Both the position numbers and the translations under genes were made by a program. Shown here piece by piece: positions 1 through 11,150 of a DNA stretch of 64,000 nucleotides. Position 1 is the first letter of the stretch; the number at the start of each line of letters is the position of its first letter. Source of the stretch: Vandiemenella viatica (lineage: Eukaryota > Arthropoda > Insecta > Orthoptera > Morabidae); the NCBI GenBank assembly GCA_031002005.1, contig CM061920.1, forward strand, positions 52,492,610 through 52,556,609, written 5' to 3'. Below the pieces are notes generated by a model, which was not told the DNA's origin, did not search any database, and saw only the letters and a list, made by a program, of their open reading frames with translations.

Positions 1-778
1 NNNNNNNNNNNNNNNNNNNNNNNNNNNNNNNNNNNNNNNNNNNNNNNNNNNNNNNNNNNNNNNNNNNNNNNNNNNNNNNNNNNNNNNNNNNNNNNNNNNN
101 NNNNNNNNNNNNNNNNNNNNNNNNNNNNNNNNNNNNNNNNNNNNNNNNNNNNNNNNNNNNNNNNNNNNNNNNNNNNNNNNNNNNNNNNNNNNNNNNNNNN
201 NNNNNNNNNNNNNNNNNNNNNNNNNNNNNNNNNNNNNNNNNNNNNNNNNNNNNNNNNNNNNNNNNNNNNNNNNNNNNNNNNNNNNNNNNNNNNNNNNNNN
301 NNNNNNNNNNNNNNNNNNNNNNNNNNNNNNNNNNNNNNNNNNNNNNNNNNNNNNNNNNNNNNNNNNNNNNNNNNNNNNNNNNNNNNNNNNNNNNNNNNNN
401 NNNNNNNNNNNNNNNNNNNNNNNNNNNNNNNNNNNNNNNNNNNNNNNNNNNNNNNNNNNNNNNNNNNNNNNNNNNNNNNNNNNNNNNNNNNNNNNNNNNN
501 NNNNNNNNNNNNNNNNNNNNNNNNNNNNNNNNNNNNNNNNNNNNNNNNNNNNNNNNNNNNNNNNNNNNNNNNNNNNNNNNNNNNNNNNNNNNNNNNNNNN
601 NNNNNNNNNNNNNNNNNNNNNNNNNNNNNNNNNNNNNNNNNNNNNNNNNNNNNNNNNNNNNNNNNNNNNNNNNNNNNNNNNNNNNNNNNNNNNNNNNNNN
701 NNNNNNNNNNNNNNNNNNNNNNNNNNNNNNNNNNNNNNNNNNNNNNNNNNNNNNNNNNNNNNNNNNNNNNNNNNNNNN
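1..778. other. Assembly gap (N run)
   Basis: All bases are N, so nothing can be said about the content. Real sequence starts at 779. Confidence 0.99.
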
Positions 779-995
779 GTTTGTTTTATTCTAGATTGAG
801 TACGAATGCGTCACAGGCACCTCTCGACATCAGCTTGCGTAAACATGTCGAGCAAAGGGACGAACAATTTGACAGTTGAGATACTACATCTATCTAATCT
901 TAAACACGGAATTTTTCAACTAACATAATTTAACCTATTTTACCTCGTGGACCTTATGTTGAAGAGAAGGAAAAGTTTGAATTGTAGGTAATATA

Positions 996-1646
996 CGAGC
1001 GTGAGTCAAATGAAAACCTTAAATTTGTAATAAAAAATCGAAATTTCGCGCCGTTATCCTGTAAGTTGGTAAGTTTGCTACAAGCAGCGTGCAGATTGGC
1101 ATCTTCACCGTCGCAGTATCAGTATAAAGATGGCTGTCCCATTTGAGACTTGCACCAGGGAAGAACAGCGTTCTGTTATTCGGTTTTTGAGTAGTGAAGG
1201 TGTGAAACCTATTGAAATTAATCGAAGAATGAAGTTTCAATCCGGTGATGCATGTTTGTCATAGCAGCAAGTCTACGAATGGAGTATGAAGTTCGCAAAT
1301 GGTGTGACTTCAGTGGAAGATGCTCCTCGTCCAGGTCAGGCACAACGAGTTGTGACTCTACAGAACATTGCAGCAGTTGAAGCCATAGTGATGGAAAACC
1401 GTCGAGTGACACTGAATGACATTGCAGCATGTTTAAAGATTAGTCATTAGCCACGCGGTGCATGAGTGGTTGCGCGGACTACCAAAAGAATTTTTTTCTA
1501 AAGGAATTTATGCACTTTGTAAGCGCTGGAGGACTTGCATTGAGCGTGGGGGAGATTATGTTGAAAAGTGATACAGCTTTGTACCACTTCTGCACAGTAA
1601 ATAACATTTAAAAAAAGATTTAAGGTTTTCATTTGACTCACCCTCG
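996..1646 (+). mobile_element. Internally deleted mariner element
   Basis: The two ends are inverted copies of each other over about 30 bp: the left end begins CGAGCGTGAGTCAAATG and the right end reads inward as CGAGGGTGAGTCAAATG. TA dinucleotides flank both ends (994-995 and 1647-1648), the target duplication of Tc1/mariner elements. At 651 bp it is about half the usual 1.3 kb length. The inside encodes only the start and the end of a mariner transposase, so it is a deletion derivative that could move only if an enzyme were supplied in trans. Confidence 0.9.
1130..1571 (+). pseudogene. Mariner transposase remnant lacking the catalytic core
   Basis: From the ATG at 1130 the frame encodes a mariner-type N-terminal helix-turn-helix region, recognisable by VYEW...FANGVTSVEDAPRPGQ and NRRVTLNDIAACLKISH, with an in-frame stop near 1262. 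It then jumps to the extreme C-terminus (KRWRTCIERGGDYVEK, stop at 1569-1571). The middle, which holds the three catalytic aspartates in full-length relatives, is absent. The reading frame breaks near 1450 where the deletion junction lies. It cannot encode an active enzyme. Confidence 0.85.
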
Positions 1647-1648
1647 TA

Positions 1649-2721
1649 GATGCGGCATATAGGAGAGGCAAACCAAACCTCTTTTTAGCTCCAAAGGAAG
1701 TGTTAATTGACGGAAGACATGCAGTTGGGCTGTGCTCTATTGAGAGGAATATATTATTAATGATGTACAAGACCTTGCTTTAAGGATAGAAACTGACAGA
1801 GCTTTGGAAGGTTAGAATTCAAATAAATCGCGAGAGAAGAGAAGTTTGTAGGATCGAAGATTTCCATCAAATAAGGCAGGAGTTGACTCACGTCCTACAC
1901 AGATGCAAAATTTCTAGATAGAATTAGAAACTTATTAAAACTGACCCGAAAGGTTTTTAAACTGGAGAAATTTCAATAGCTACAACAGTAATGAAATGTA
2001 GAAGAAGTGATAACAGTAGAATAAACGTAAAAATAGGATCAGATGAAGTAAATGAAGAGAATTATTTGGGAAGTAAAATTAATTGTTGGAGAAACACGAG
2101 TGCTTTAGAAGAAGTGTGTTGCCAGCGTAGAGGAGGCCCGCATGTTATTAGTTAACTAACTGCAAGCTCTGGTGGAAATTTCCCCACACACCCATTTTTC
2201 CCCTTTTCTTTTTTTTTTACCTTAAAAAAAATCTTTAATTTTTCGAATTATTAGGTTATTAGACGTGTACCCAAAGACTTTAAGAATTTCAGTATGAATG
2301 TTAATTATTAATTTTTAATTACAATGGAGCAAACGATCTGGTGATTATCTTAGAAATTGTTTTTATCTTTTTACTTTAATTGAAAGAAAAGTGATTCGTG
2401 AAACATTAATTTTGGTGGACTTGCGCCCCAGTAGCAATTTCCCTGTACACTTACATTTGCACGATTCGAATTATTATTTTATTCACTGTTTAAACTATTC
2501 AGCATTTCCCTTCGTAATCTATTCCAGTTCCTAACTTCGTTAGTTAATATTACTACGTCTACTAACATTCATCCAAGAAATCATTCCAATACACTCGTAT
2601 TAGACAAGCACTACTTTCTTGAACAGCCTCCTGCCTTCTAATGATTCCAAACCGACCTCTTTGTGAGTTATAGACCATGTACTATAGTAATTTCTGCAAA
2701 AAGATCTTGTCGTATTTATAC
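1649..2721. other. Intergenic stretch with LINE 3'-tail scraps
   Basis: I see no gene. Around 2160-2200, 2310-2345 and 2420-2450 there are short minus-strand matches to the 3' end of the CR1/L2-like LINE found at 13.8-15.9 kb and 50.1-52.3 kb (the CTGGTGGAAATTTCCC and ATTACAATGGAGCA-type tail motifs). They are degraded tail-only insertions. Confidence 0.45.
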
Positions 2722-2900
2722 CTTCTTTGATATCTGTAATTTAGGTCCCGTACTATCCAACCGTACTCGAAGTGTTGTATCCCAGTTCCCACACATTTCT
2801 TGTTCATATCGTAAAACCACTCCGTGCGGCGTTTGGCGAATTTGTAGAGCCCAGCGGGACTTAATGTCAGAATTTTGTGCTACAAGAAATGTTTCCATCC
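2722..2900 (-). CDS. Candidate internal exon of an unidentified gene
   Basis: On the minus strand a pyrimidine-rich stretch ending ...ATATAATACAG abuts 2900, and a GTATAA donor follows the lysine codon ending at 2722. The 179 bp between them is open in one frame: 2 bases of a split codon plus 59 codons, starting METFLVAQNSDIK and ending LQISKK. The composition (several Trp, Cys and Arg, no low complexity) looks protein-like and its GC content is higher than the AT-rich flanks. I do not recognise the protein. A transposon-derived exon or a chance frame remain possible, because no second exon was found. Confidence 0.35.
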
Positions 2901-3677
2901 CTGTATTATATAAAAAAACTTTATTTTTCTCTGTAAGTACCTAATATGCTGCCCTTTTTTGGCATTTATCTTCGTAGACAGGGAAAGTAATTTGGTTGCT
3001 ATATAAAGTTTGTAGATTTAATTTTTTGTATAGATGTCATTAATTTGTATGCAGGAATAAAAATAATATTTTTGTGATTCCTTATCTTCTGGACGAAAAA
3101 AAGAATCGTGGATTCGCTCATTCGCTCGTCTGTCACTCTTAAACTTAGAAATTTGTAATTAGACACAAGTTCTTACTAACATTAACACGATTATAACATA
3201 CAATTTTGAAAAATAGTTGGGGTAGGTTGAGAATAATTATAGGGTGTTAGAAGGGGGCAGGGAGCAGAGCCGAAGAAAAGATTTCCTTGGATAATCTCTG
3301 AGTATTAAGGGAAAAAGTTTGGATTTTCCTTTTTGTTCCACAATTTGTGAAAGTTTATTGCAGATTTATTTTCGAAATTACTTATCCGAAAATCAGTTCA
3401 AAAGTTACGTTATTATGCAGCCTGCCATAGTTTACATAAAAACTACAGCGATCTTTCCGATGTTTATAGTTTTCACAAAACAACTAAATGAGCGGGTTTC
3501 TAGCCGGATGGTGTCATAAAAAAGACCAATTTTGACAAATTTGATACCTTAGCTGATTTTTGACAAAATCGTATCATTTGACTGAGAATTTCATGAATCG
3601 AACAGTAAAAATAGGGTGAAAATGCTTTTTGAAAAATTTTCCCGTTGTTATTGGCTTTTATAAAGTTTTAGAGTTAG
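2901..3677. other. Non-coding stretch, nothing recognised
   Basis: AT-rich sequence between the exon-like segment and the gypsy-type element. No terminal repeats, RNA gene or convincing coding frame was seen. Confidence 0.5.
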
Positions 3678-3681
3678 ACCT

Positions 3682-4074
3682 TGCAACGGTAACGCCCGAT
3701 GTATCTTCTTCTTGAACTCACTGATGATCGCAAGGTACCTGATTCCTTGCAATGGTCGACAAGACGTCCAATTCTTGCTCCTGCAGACTGCCGTCAATAC
3801 AGCTAAAGACTTTAAGTCGTTCATGCAATATTTGCATGGGTTCGGAAACATCTATGAAGCGACGGCAAGAGAGCGACAACTTCTCATTAGAACAACACTT
3901 TTATTTAGCATCATGCACACATACAGAACCCGACTTCTTCCACAACTCAGACCCGTCTCCATGCACAAAAGCGTCTCGCTCTGTCCACAGCTGTGCATTC
4001 TCCCCTCCACTCCGCATTCCAGCGTCCACCCTTCACCCCTCAGCAGGCAAACATAGCCAGGTCGGTCACTTACA
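3682..4074 (-). repeat. 3' LTR of the gag-only gypsy element
   Basis: 393 bp, the partner of 7370-7772. Immediately inside it (4075 upward, read on the minus strand) lies a purine-rich run (AAAAAGGACGGGG) in the position of a polypurine tract. Confidence 0.88.
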
Positions 4075-4995
4075 CTATCACCCCGTCCTTTTTCAGAAGA
4101 AAAAGAATGAACATCATCTTTTTCTTCTTCACACATTCCAAACCATGAAAGTCACATTTGTGCATAAACTTAAGATTAATACAAAGTAAAATAAATATAA
4201 TAATATTAAGAATACATTGACATACAAACAATATGAACATAAACACGATAATCTAGAAATCAACTGTGCTTCAATGGCTGCTGTAAACAATGACTACCAA
4301 GAGCAGTTGGTGATAGTCTTTCATAAGAAAGTTCAGCCAGGTAAAGTAGTGAAAATAAACTGTGCTTACTACATTTGCAAGCTTTAAAGGCACGGACCAC
4401 TAGCACATTTTCACTTTAATAGCAACAAATAGCTGCTGTAAACAATGTATGCCAAGAGTTATAAGTCATATTCTTCCATAAGAATGTTCAGCCATATAAT
4501 TTTAGCAAGGATAGTCTGTGCTTGCCATTTTTGTAAGCTTTTTTGGCACTAACCACTAGCACATTTTCACTTTCCTAGCAACAATGGAAGTGGCCATGGC
4601 ATACAAGGCAACGAACAAATAGCAATGGTGTAGGTTAGAACATATTCTTGCTAATGGGAAAGAATGAGCTGGTGTTGTGATTTCAGTTCACTTGACAAAA
4701 CCGAATGTGTGGATGGATATAACAAGAATTCCTACAGTAAGGTACTCTGAAACCGCGCAAAGAACGGTTGGTGCCTGTAGGCTCCATTCCCAATAAGCGA
4801 TACACTAACATCTCAGTAAATTAGCATTGCTTTGTCTCTGCAACAATAAGTGAGTAATCAAACATACAAAAAGAACCTATTTGAAAGAAAATCATTTTTT
4901 AAGAAAACAATGAAATGCATTTGTTCCACACATGATGTTAATGACTCCACCCCTTTTCATTCCAGTCCTGACTGCCCCCGATTCGTGACTGATAC

Positions 4996-6513
4996 CTAGT
5001 TTTCCTCTTGCTTTCCTGCACTATGATTTCCATTTTTTTGATAGAATGTTTCTCCTACTTTGTCGCCCTGCTGTCTGGCTCGACCATTATTTCGGTGACC
5101 TCCTGCGTTCCCGCCATATTCATTCCATCTACCCGCGAAGAAATGAACATGCTCATCCACATCCTCCAGAAAATTTAACATCTCATCAGTCCCCATAACC
5201 TCTCTGCTAATGAGCAATTCCTGCGTCCTTTCAGGCAATTTTGAAAGAATAATTTTGATTAATTCGTTTTCCGGAAATGGGTTGTCCAAATGCCTGGCTC
5301 TCGCAATCAATTTCAGAAAATAACCCTTCTGGGTGCCGAAATGTTTTTTATAATTCTCGCAGTTAATTATCCCCATTTTGACACGATGCTGAATTCCTAC
5401 CTTGACCAAAATTGTTCCAGAAATTTCGCTTTGAACTCCACAAAGCTGTCACACGACTCCTTCAACCTGTCTCCTAACAGTCGTGATTCGCTCTCCAAAT
5501 GTTGGCACACGAGAGCTATTTTCTGCTTCTCCGGAAATGGCGATGCTTCGAAAAGGAGATCGAAGGCTTTGATAAATTCTTTGGGATGAACATTATTTGG
5601 GCCGGGAAATTTTTCTATATTTACTGCTCGTTCGGACAATACTGTCGAAGAAATCCAACTGCACAGCGTTTCCGTCACGTTGCAGCTGCCCCAGAACTTC
5701 CTGTTTTAAACGGTTTACTTCGGCACTTATTTCCTTCGGCATCTCATTCACTCTTCCTTCTATTAAGCGCCATTTATCATTGTTTCCTTGCATCCGGACG
5801 TGAAGCCCGTCAACCTTATTATCTATCCTGTTTGTTGAATCCTTTTGTTTCTCCACTTCCTCCCGCAACTCAGCTAATTGATTTCCTGTCGCTTCCACAG
5901 TCACCTGGAAGCCTGTCGCAGCGGTCACTAATTTTTTTTCCATCCTCCCCTCCACTTCATGCAATTCTTTGTTTAATACCTCTCTCATTCTTTCCATTTT
6001 CTCCGCACCCTCTGATTCTAATTCGTCCTTCAGTCTTTTATCTGCTTCTGCCCTCTCCACCGCCCACTCGGTTTTGGAACTATGTAACAAATCTTTTGTT
6101 TCTTGCAGCACATTCTGACATTTTTTTTCATTCCCAGCGCGCATGCTCTTAATCGTTCTCCCGATTATTTTTCTCCATTGCATCCCTAATTTCTTCAACA
6201 TCTTTGCGTATATTTTCTTCATTTCTCTTAATTTCTTCCCTTATTTGTAGCACAGCTTCCTCACTCCTTTTGGCCGCTTCCTCACCTCTCTTAGTTCCTT
6301 CTTTGATCTCTTTCATTTCTTGCTGATTTCGATGTTCAAACGCTCATGCCTCTGTTCAAACGCCTCAAGTTTTCCCTTCATATCCTGTAAGAGTGCCAGA
6401 ATACTATTCACTGCTGAACTCCCAATGTCATCGCCCCCAGTAGAACTATCACCCCCAACCTCCGAGACTTTCCTCCCCTCCCGTTCAATTAGTCTTCGCT
6501 CCCTGTCACTCAT
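4996..6513 (-). pseudogene. Gag-like polyprotein gene, broken by frameshifts
   Basis: Read on the minus strand from 6513. There is a short N-terminal part (MSDRERRLIEREGRK...), then a long charged coiled-coil region (about 6222-5593, rich in Glu, Lys and Arg with few prolines). A capsid-like region follows (5678-4996) with FPGPNNVHPKEFIKAFDLLF, FVEFKAKFLEQFW and LPERTQELLISRE. The end is a basic Gly/Arg/Asn-rich tail (GGNAGGHRNNGRARQQG) fitting nucleic-acid binding. The pieces lie in different frames (6513-6313 and 6222-5593 share one, 5678-5397 is shifted, 5409-4996 shifts back), and a stop separates the first two. No CCHC zinc knuckle was found. It sits alone between the LTRs without pol. 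Confidence 0.75.
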
Positions 6514-7355
6514 TTTAATTACCAGAAGTCAAGAACAAATAATTTTAAAAGCTACTCCGTTCTGAGAGAGTTCTGATGCTGAAACGAAAGGAAAATCGCT
6601 TACTGAAGCAGGTACCGACGTTATTTCAATCACTATGATGACTTTAAATACTTCCCAACCTCGCGCTAAACATATATAACACGAATTTAATGAAAATATA
6701 AAGGGTTAAGTAACTAGTCAATAACACATGAGTATCGTAAAACTGATCATTCTTTCTTTCTTACAGATCCGACTGAAAAATCCTAACAGCAATTAATGGA
6801 AAATGTTAGCAAAAAGACGCCGCTGTTCATTCAGTTATGTTTAAAACTTTAACACTGTTCACAGTTTCAAGCTCGGAGACAAAGCAACGCATCAAGCAAC
6901 CACGCTTCAACCAAATGAGAAAAAAACATCAACAATAGGATAAACGCAGATCTCTCAAACAACAATAAAATATGCATCAAAATTCAACGAAACGAGAAGC
7001 AACAGACACCAACATCTCAATTGCACCCATTTTAAAGGAAGAAAAAAAAATCAGAACAGTGGACCATAAAAAATGCTGAAACGATTAAATAAGTTACTCT
7101 GGGCTGGAACACAAGGATAAAAATTATAAAAATGAGAGAATGATTAGCTTTAAAATTACAGTAAACCATTGGAAGTCAAGTTCACTATCGCCACACCAAA
7201 TCATTCGACCCAACGATGGAGAAAAAAAGAGAAAACAAAAAACACAAAACCATCACCACGCCAGTCCGCGCAATTGCACGCCAAGGCTCACCTCTGAACG
7301 TATAAGCTGACTTGTAGAATGCTGATCACCCGTCTTCCAGGATGAAATTTTTTGG

Positions 7356-7367
7356 CCAGGGTCGCCA
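7356..7367 (-). promoter_or_regulatory. Primer-binding site of the gypsy element
   Basis: On the minus strand TGGCGACCCTGG starts two bases after the end of the 5' LTR. TGGCGACC is the 5' part of primer-binding sites known from many arthropod gypsy elements, where it pairs with the 3' end of a host tRNA. Confidence 0.65.
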
Positions 7368-7369
7368 GA

Positions 7370-7772
7370 TGCAACGGTAACGCCCTGATTGTATCTTCTT
7401 CTTGAACTCACTGATGATCGCAAGGTACCTGATTCCTTGCAATGGTCGACAAGACGTCCAATTCTTGCTCCTGCAGTCCTGATGACTGCCGTCAATACAG
7501 CTAAAGACTTTAAGTCGTTCATGCAATATTTGCATGGGTTCGGAAACATCTATGAAGCGACGGCAAGAGAGCGACAACTTCTCATTAGAACAACACTTTT
7601 ATTTAGCATCATGCACACATACAGAACCCGACTTCTTCCACAACTCAGACACGTCTCCATGCACAAAAGCGTCTCGCTCTGTCCACAGCTGTGCATTCTC
7701 CCCTCCACTCCGCATTCCAGCGTCCACCCTTCACCCCTCAGCAGGCAAAAATAGCCAGGTCGGTCACTTACA
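7370..7772 (-). repeat. 5' LTR of the gag-only gypsy element
   Basis: 403 bp. In element orientation it begins TGTAAGTGACCGACC and ends ...GTTACCGTTGCA. It is nearly identical to the 3' LTR but contains a 7-bp segment (TCCTGAT, next to GACTGCC) that the other LTR lacks, plus scattered substitutions. The insertion is therefore not brand new. Confidence 0.88.
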
Positions 7773-7860
7773 ACCTTCATTGTTTGATAGTAACTCGTAC
7801 CTGGCTGTGCAAGTTGCTTATTGACTGTCAGATAGAACCACACTAGGCGTTACACCTAGT

Positions 7861-8668
7861 TAGAGCTGTAAAAGAAACGAGGAATTGTGTACCCGTACAT
7901 ATTCGTTACTAAACCAATCAGTACTCGTTACTATTGAATCGTTACTCGTTACTGGTTACTTTTAGTACAATCGAGCGCTAGCATGAAGCATCGCATCGAG
8001 TCGCGTCGCGCACTGGTTACGGGATGACTTCGTTCATACTTTTTAAAGTTTAAATAAATTGTTCATCTAGTAAGTAAGTTTAGGTGAAATTTGCGATGTA
8101 AAATAAAATATTTCATTTTAGAATAAACGTATTTCATAAATGTTTTAAATCATTAAAGTCTCACTGAGGTATGATCAATAAAAAAACAATAACCATCTCA
8201 AATAATCTATCAAAATATTCTATTTCCAAATTATGCTCTGTAAATTTTATCGTTAAACAAAAGCAAAACTACAAATTAACTCTTTATCTTGTCAAAATTA
8301 CTTAAATAGTTAAAAAAAAATAACAATACTTAACAGTAAATGAATTGTATTGAACTAATGTACGCTATGTATGTTTGTACTTACACATTTTCCTTTGTAT
8401 ATGAAACGAATTCAAATCATAATTCCCAGAAATACGCGACACACGACGTTCAAATGTTCATTCCCTCATACAGATTCATTTAGTCGCTGGGCGAACCGTC
8501 CCAGTTCCACATGATGCGTCGTATTTGTTCGTTTATCGAATCAAACTGACGTCTACAATATGTGAAATGCAAGTAACGAAATGAATTTGTGAGTAACGAT
8601 TCGGTACTTCGAGTCAGGCGATGTACTCATTACTCAGTAGCGAATACATATGATTTGCTACAGCTCTA
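7861..8668. mobile_element. hAT-type MITE (808 bp)
   Basis: The ends are inverted: the left starts TAGAGCTGTA and the right reads inward TAGAGCTGTAG. Flanking 8-mers CACCTAGT (7853-7860) and CAGCTAGT (8669-8676) match at 7 of 8 positions, the hAT duplication length. The interior has repeated GTTACTCGTTACT-like motifs near both ends but no transposase frame. It is a non-autonomous element that landed just downstream of the gypsy element. Confidence 0.8.
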
Positions 8669-8932
8669 CAGCTAGTTATTCGTGGTTGTGCTATTAGGAC
8701 AGAGCTATAGCTCGTCCGCCGTTGGACAGGAAGCGAGCACCGTTGGAGTTGACACTCGATACGCAAGCGGAGGCTTCTGTTTCACCAACGGCTGAGCCTA
8801 CACAAACAGCTGTCACGCTTTCAGACATTATTCTTTATTCGATGTAGATATTTCATTTGGTCAAGGAGTCTTTAATTATGGCGTTAACTATCCTAACGAA
8901 CCTGTCAGGATTCGGCGGACGCTTTGTTTCCT

Positions 8933-8942
8933 TGCGCGCGCG

Positions 8943-8994
<52 letters not shown>
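8933..8994. repeat. Compound (GC)n(AC)n microsatellite
   Basis: About 9 GC units followed directly by about 22 AC/CA units. The GC block can form Z-DNA. The apparent reading frames through it are an artefact of the repeat. Confidence 0.97.
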
Positions 8995-8995
<1 letters not shown>

Positions 8996-9234
8996 TTTAT
9001 TGCTGTTCGATTTGCATGTTGCCTTCAGCCCTTGCACAAACGTTCTTCGAAGTTCATTTTTTTTTTCTTTCTTGGCCGCAAAGGCATCACACCAGTGCAA
9101 GTCAGGTTGATCTTGCACTTTGCTGTTGTGCAAGATAGTGGGTTCGTTATACGCATCAGTCGCTGGTGTGAGGAGCGGAGGAAATCAAATATTAGCAATG
9201 ATATGTACTCAACATTGACGTTATTTTTTAATAA

Positions 9235-9270
9235 TACTAGACGACCCGTGCGAAAATTTCGCGAATAAAA
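9235..9270 (+). repeat. TACTAG...CCCGTGCGA dispersed motif upstream of a tandem array
   Basis: TACTAGACGACCCGTGCGAA at 9235 resembles TACTAGCTGGTGCCCACGAC at 57219. From general knowledge, motifs of the form TACTAG...CCCGTGCGA.TTCG recur as ends of dispersed repeats in many arthropod genomes. Both copies here lie a few tens to hundreds of bases upstream of a 165-190 bp tandem array. The element class is not settled from this sequence. Confidence 0.4.
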
Positions 9271-9659
9271 TGCAATGAATAGTGAGGTTTCAATGCTTGT
9301 AATATAATGAAAATTAGAATCGTACTTTTGTAGCAAATATTTACTTTTTAGTGTAATAGATACTTCCAACATATTACGAAACAGTTAGGAAAATTTAAAA
9401 CACTCTTGTATTTACGAAAAAACTGTCACTGACCTTAACAGAATAAAACCAACCTGAACAAATTACACACGGCATATCAACATCTCTGTGTTGTGTGCGA
9501 ATAAAATGTTTACACTGGAATTGTAAAGCAAAACGAAAGGGTTTCCATAACAGAAAAAATATCCGAAAAGCTACTTATTGAATAAAAAAAAAGTTTATTG
9601 ACATCTCTGTGATACCTACTGCTGAAATCTAGGGACTTGGCTCTGAACCTTAACACACG

Positions 9660-11150
9660 CACTACCACTTTAAGCACCAAATTCCGAAAAATTCTTTCTT
9701 AATTTATGATTTTACCTAACTGGAGACCTTAATCTTTAAAAAGATATGATATTTATCGATTTCGGTTAGGTATCGAAGAACATAAATGCCTCGTAATAAA
9801 AAAAAAAAAACACGCTGTAGAAATAATATTGATGCTTTTGCCCTTTAATGGTGAAATTCCAAAACATTTCTTGTATCAAATATAGTGTGACCAAAGCAGC
9901 CACCTTGGTTTTCAAAATGATACCTCATTTATCGATTTCGGTTAGTTATCAAGTGAGGTAAAAAAAAAGTTCTAGAAATGATATTTTTGCCCCTTAAGGG
10001 TTGAATTTGGTGAAAGATTCTTCTTAAAATATATGACCAAAGCGCATAATTTAATATTTAAAACGAAACCTCATTTATTAATTTCGGTTAGGTATCAGGG
10101 GAAATAAATAGCTCGTGACAGAAAATTGTAGAAATATTAATACTTTTGCCCTCTAAGGTTAGAATTTTGAAAAATTTCTTTCTTAACATGTGGTGTAACG
10201 GAACCTAAGACCTTACGAAGAACTCAATCTTTAAAATGATACCTCGTTTATCAATTTTGTCTAATTATCTAGGGAGATAAATGACTCGAGACACAAAAAA
10301 CGCTATTTAGGAATACCGATATTTATGCCGTTTAAGAGTTCAATTGAAAAAATACGTTTCTTAAAATGTGATTTTACTACAGCGGAAACCTTATTTTTTA
10401 GAATGATACCACATTTATCTATTTCGGTTAGATATTAATGGAGATAAATGGCTCGTGACACAATAATGCGTTGTAGAACCATTTATACTTTTTCCCGTTA
10501 AGAGTTAAATTAAACAAAAATCTTTCTTTGTATATGATGTCACCAAAGCTGAGTCATTACTCATCATACTCCTATTTCATTTATCGATTTCGGTTAGGTA
10601 TCCACGGAGACAAATGGCTCGAGACACAAAAAACGCATTTTAGAAAAATTGGCTTTTTTGCCCTTTAAGGGTCGAATTACGAAAAATTCCTTTTTAAAAA
10701 AACTGTTACCACGGCGGAGACCTTAGTCTTTAATATGATACCTCATTTATCTGTATCGGTTAGATATGAAGTGAGATAAATGGCTCGTGACACAAAAACG
10801 CATTGCAAAAATATTGATACTTTTGCCCTTTAAGGGTCAAATTCCGAAAAATTTTGCCTTAGTATATGACGTCACTAAAGCGGAGATCTTAATCTTTAAA
10901 ATGATACTTCATTAAACGATATCAGATAGGTATCAAGGGAGATAAATGACTCGTAACACAGAAAAAAAACCATTTGAGACATATTGACATTTTTGCCCTT
11001 TAAGGGTCGAATTCCGAAAACTTTCATTCTTAAAATATGATGTGACAAAAGTGGAGACCATCAGCTTTAAAATGAGACCTCATTCATTTATTTCAGTTAC
11101 GTATGAAGGAAGATACAGGCTTGTGACAAAAAACCTTATAGAGATAATAT
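9660..11150 (+). repeat. Diverged ~166-bp tandem array, about nine units
   Basis: The motif TTTTGCCCTTTAAGGGT, or a close variant, recurs near 9664 (partial), 9836, 9984, 10144, 10322, 10489, 10655, 10820 and 10990. Spacing is 148-178 bp, averaging about 166. Each unit also carries ATTCCGAAAAATT, GGAGACCTTAATCTTTAAAA, ATCGATTTCGGTTAGGTAT and GATAAATGGCTCGTGACAC in the same order. Units differ by many substitutions and small indels, so the array is old. No coding potential was found. Confidence 0.92.

Larger units (their letters stand above)
3682..7772 (-). mobile_element. Gag-only (non-autonomous) gypsy-type LTR retrotransposon
   Basis: Two direct long terminal repeats (3682-4074 and 7370-7772) both run TGCAACGG...CTTACA on the plus strand. 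They are flanked by the same 4-bp duplication ACCT (3678-3681 and 7773-7776), so the insertion is structurally complete. The element is transcribed on the minus strand: a primer-binding site follows the right-hand LTR, then a gag-like region. The internal part is only 3.3 kb. Between the end of gag (4996) and the 3' LTR there is about 0.9 kb with no protease, reverse transcriptase, RNase H or integrase similarity. It therefore looks like a pol-less derivative mobilised by relatives. The 4-bp duplication and the TGGCGACC primer site favour Ty3/gypsy. Confidence 0.85.

Noticed and set aside
5499..6152. 217-codon open frame on the plus strand
   Set aside because: It lies antisense to the gag coiled coil. 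Its Ser/Pro/Leu-rich composition is the complement of the Glu/Lys/Arg codons of gag.
8857..9268. Open frames with runs of HTHTHT and CVCVCV
   Set aside because: Produced by the (AC)n/(GT)n microsatellite and not protein-coding.
9660..11150. CRISPR-like repeat array
   Set aside because: Units of about 166 bp with no short constant repeat/variable spacer structure, in a eukaryotic context.
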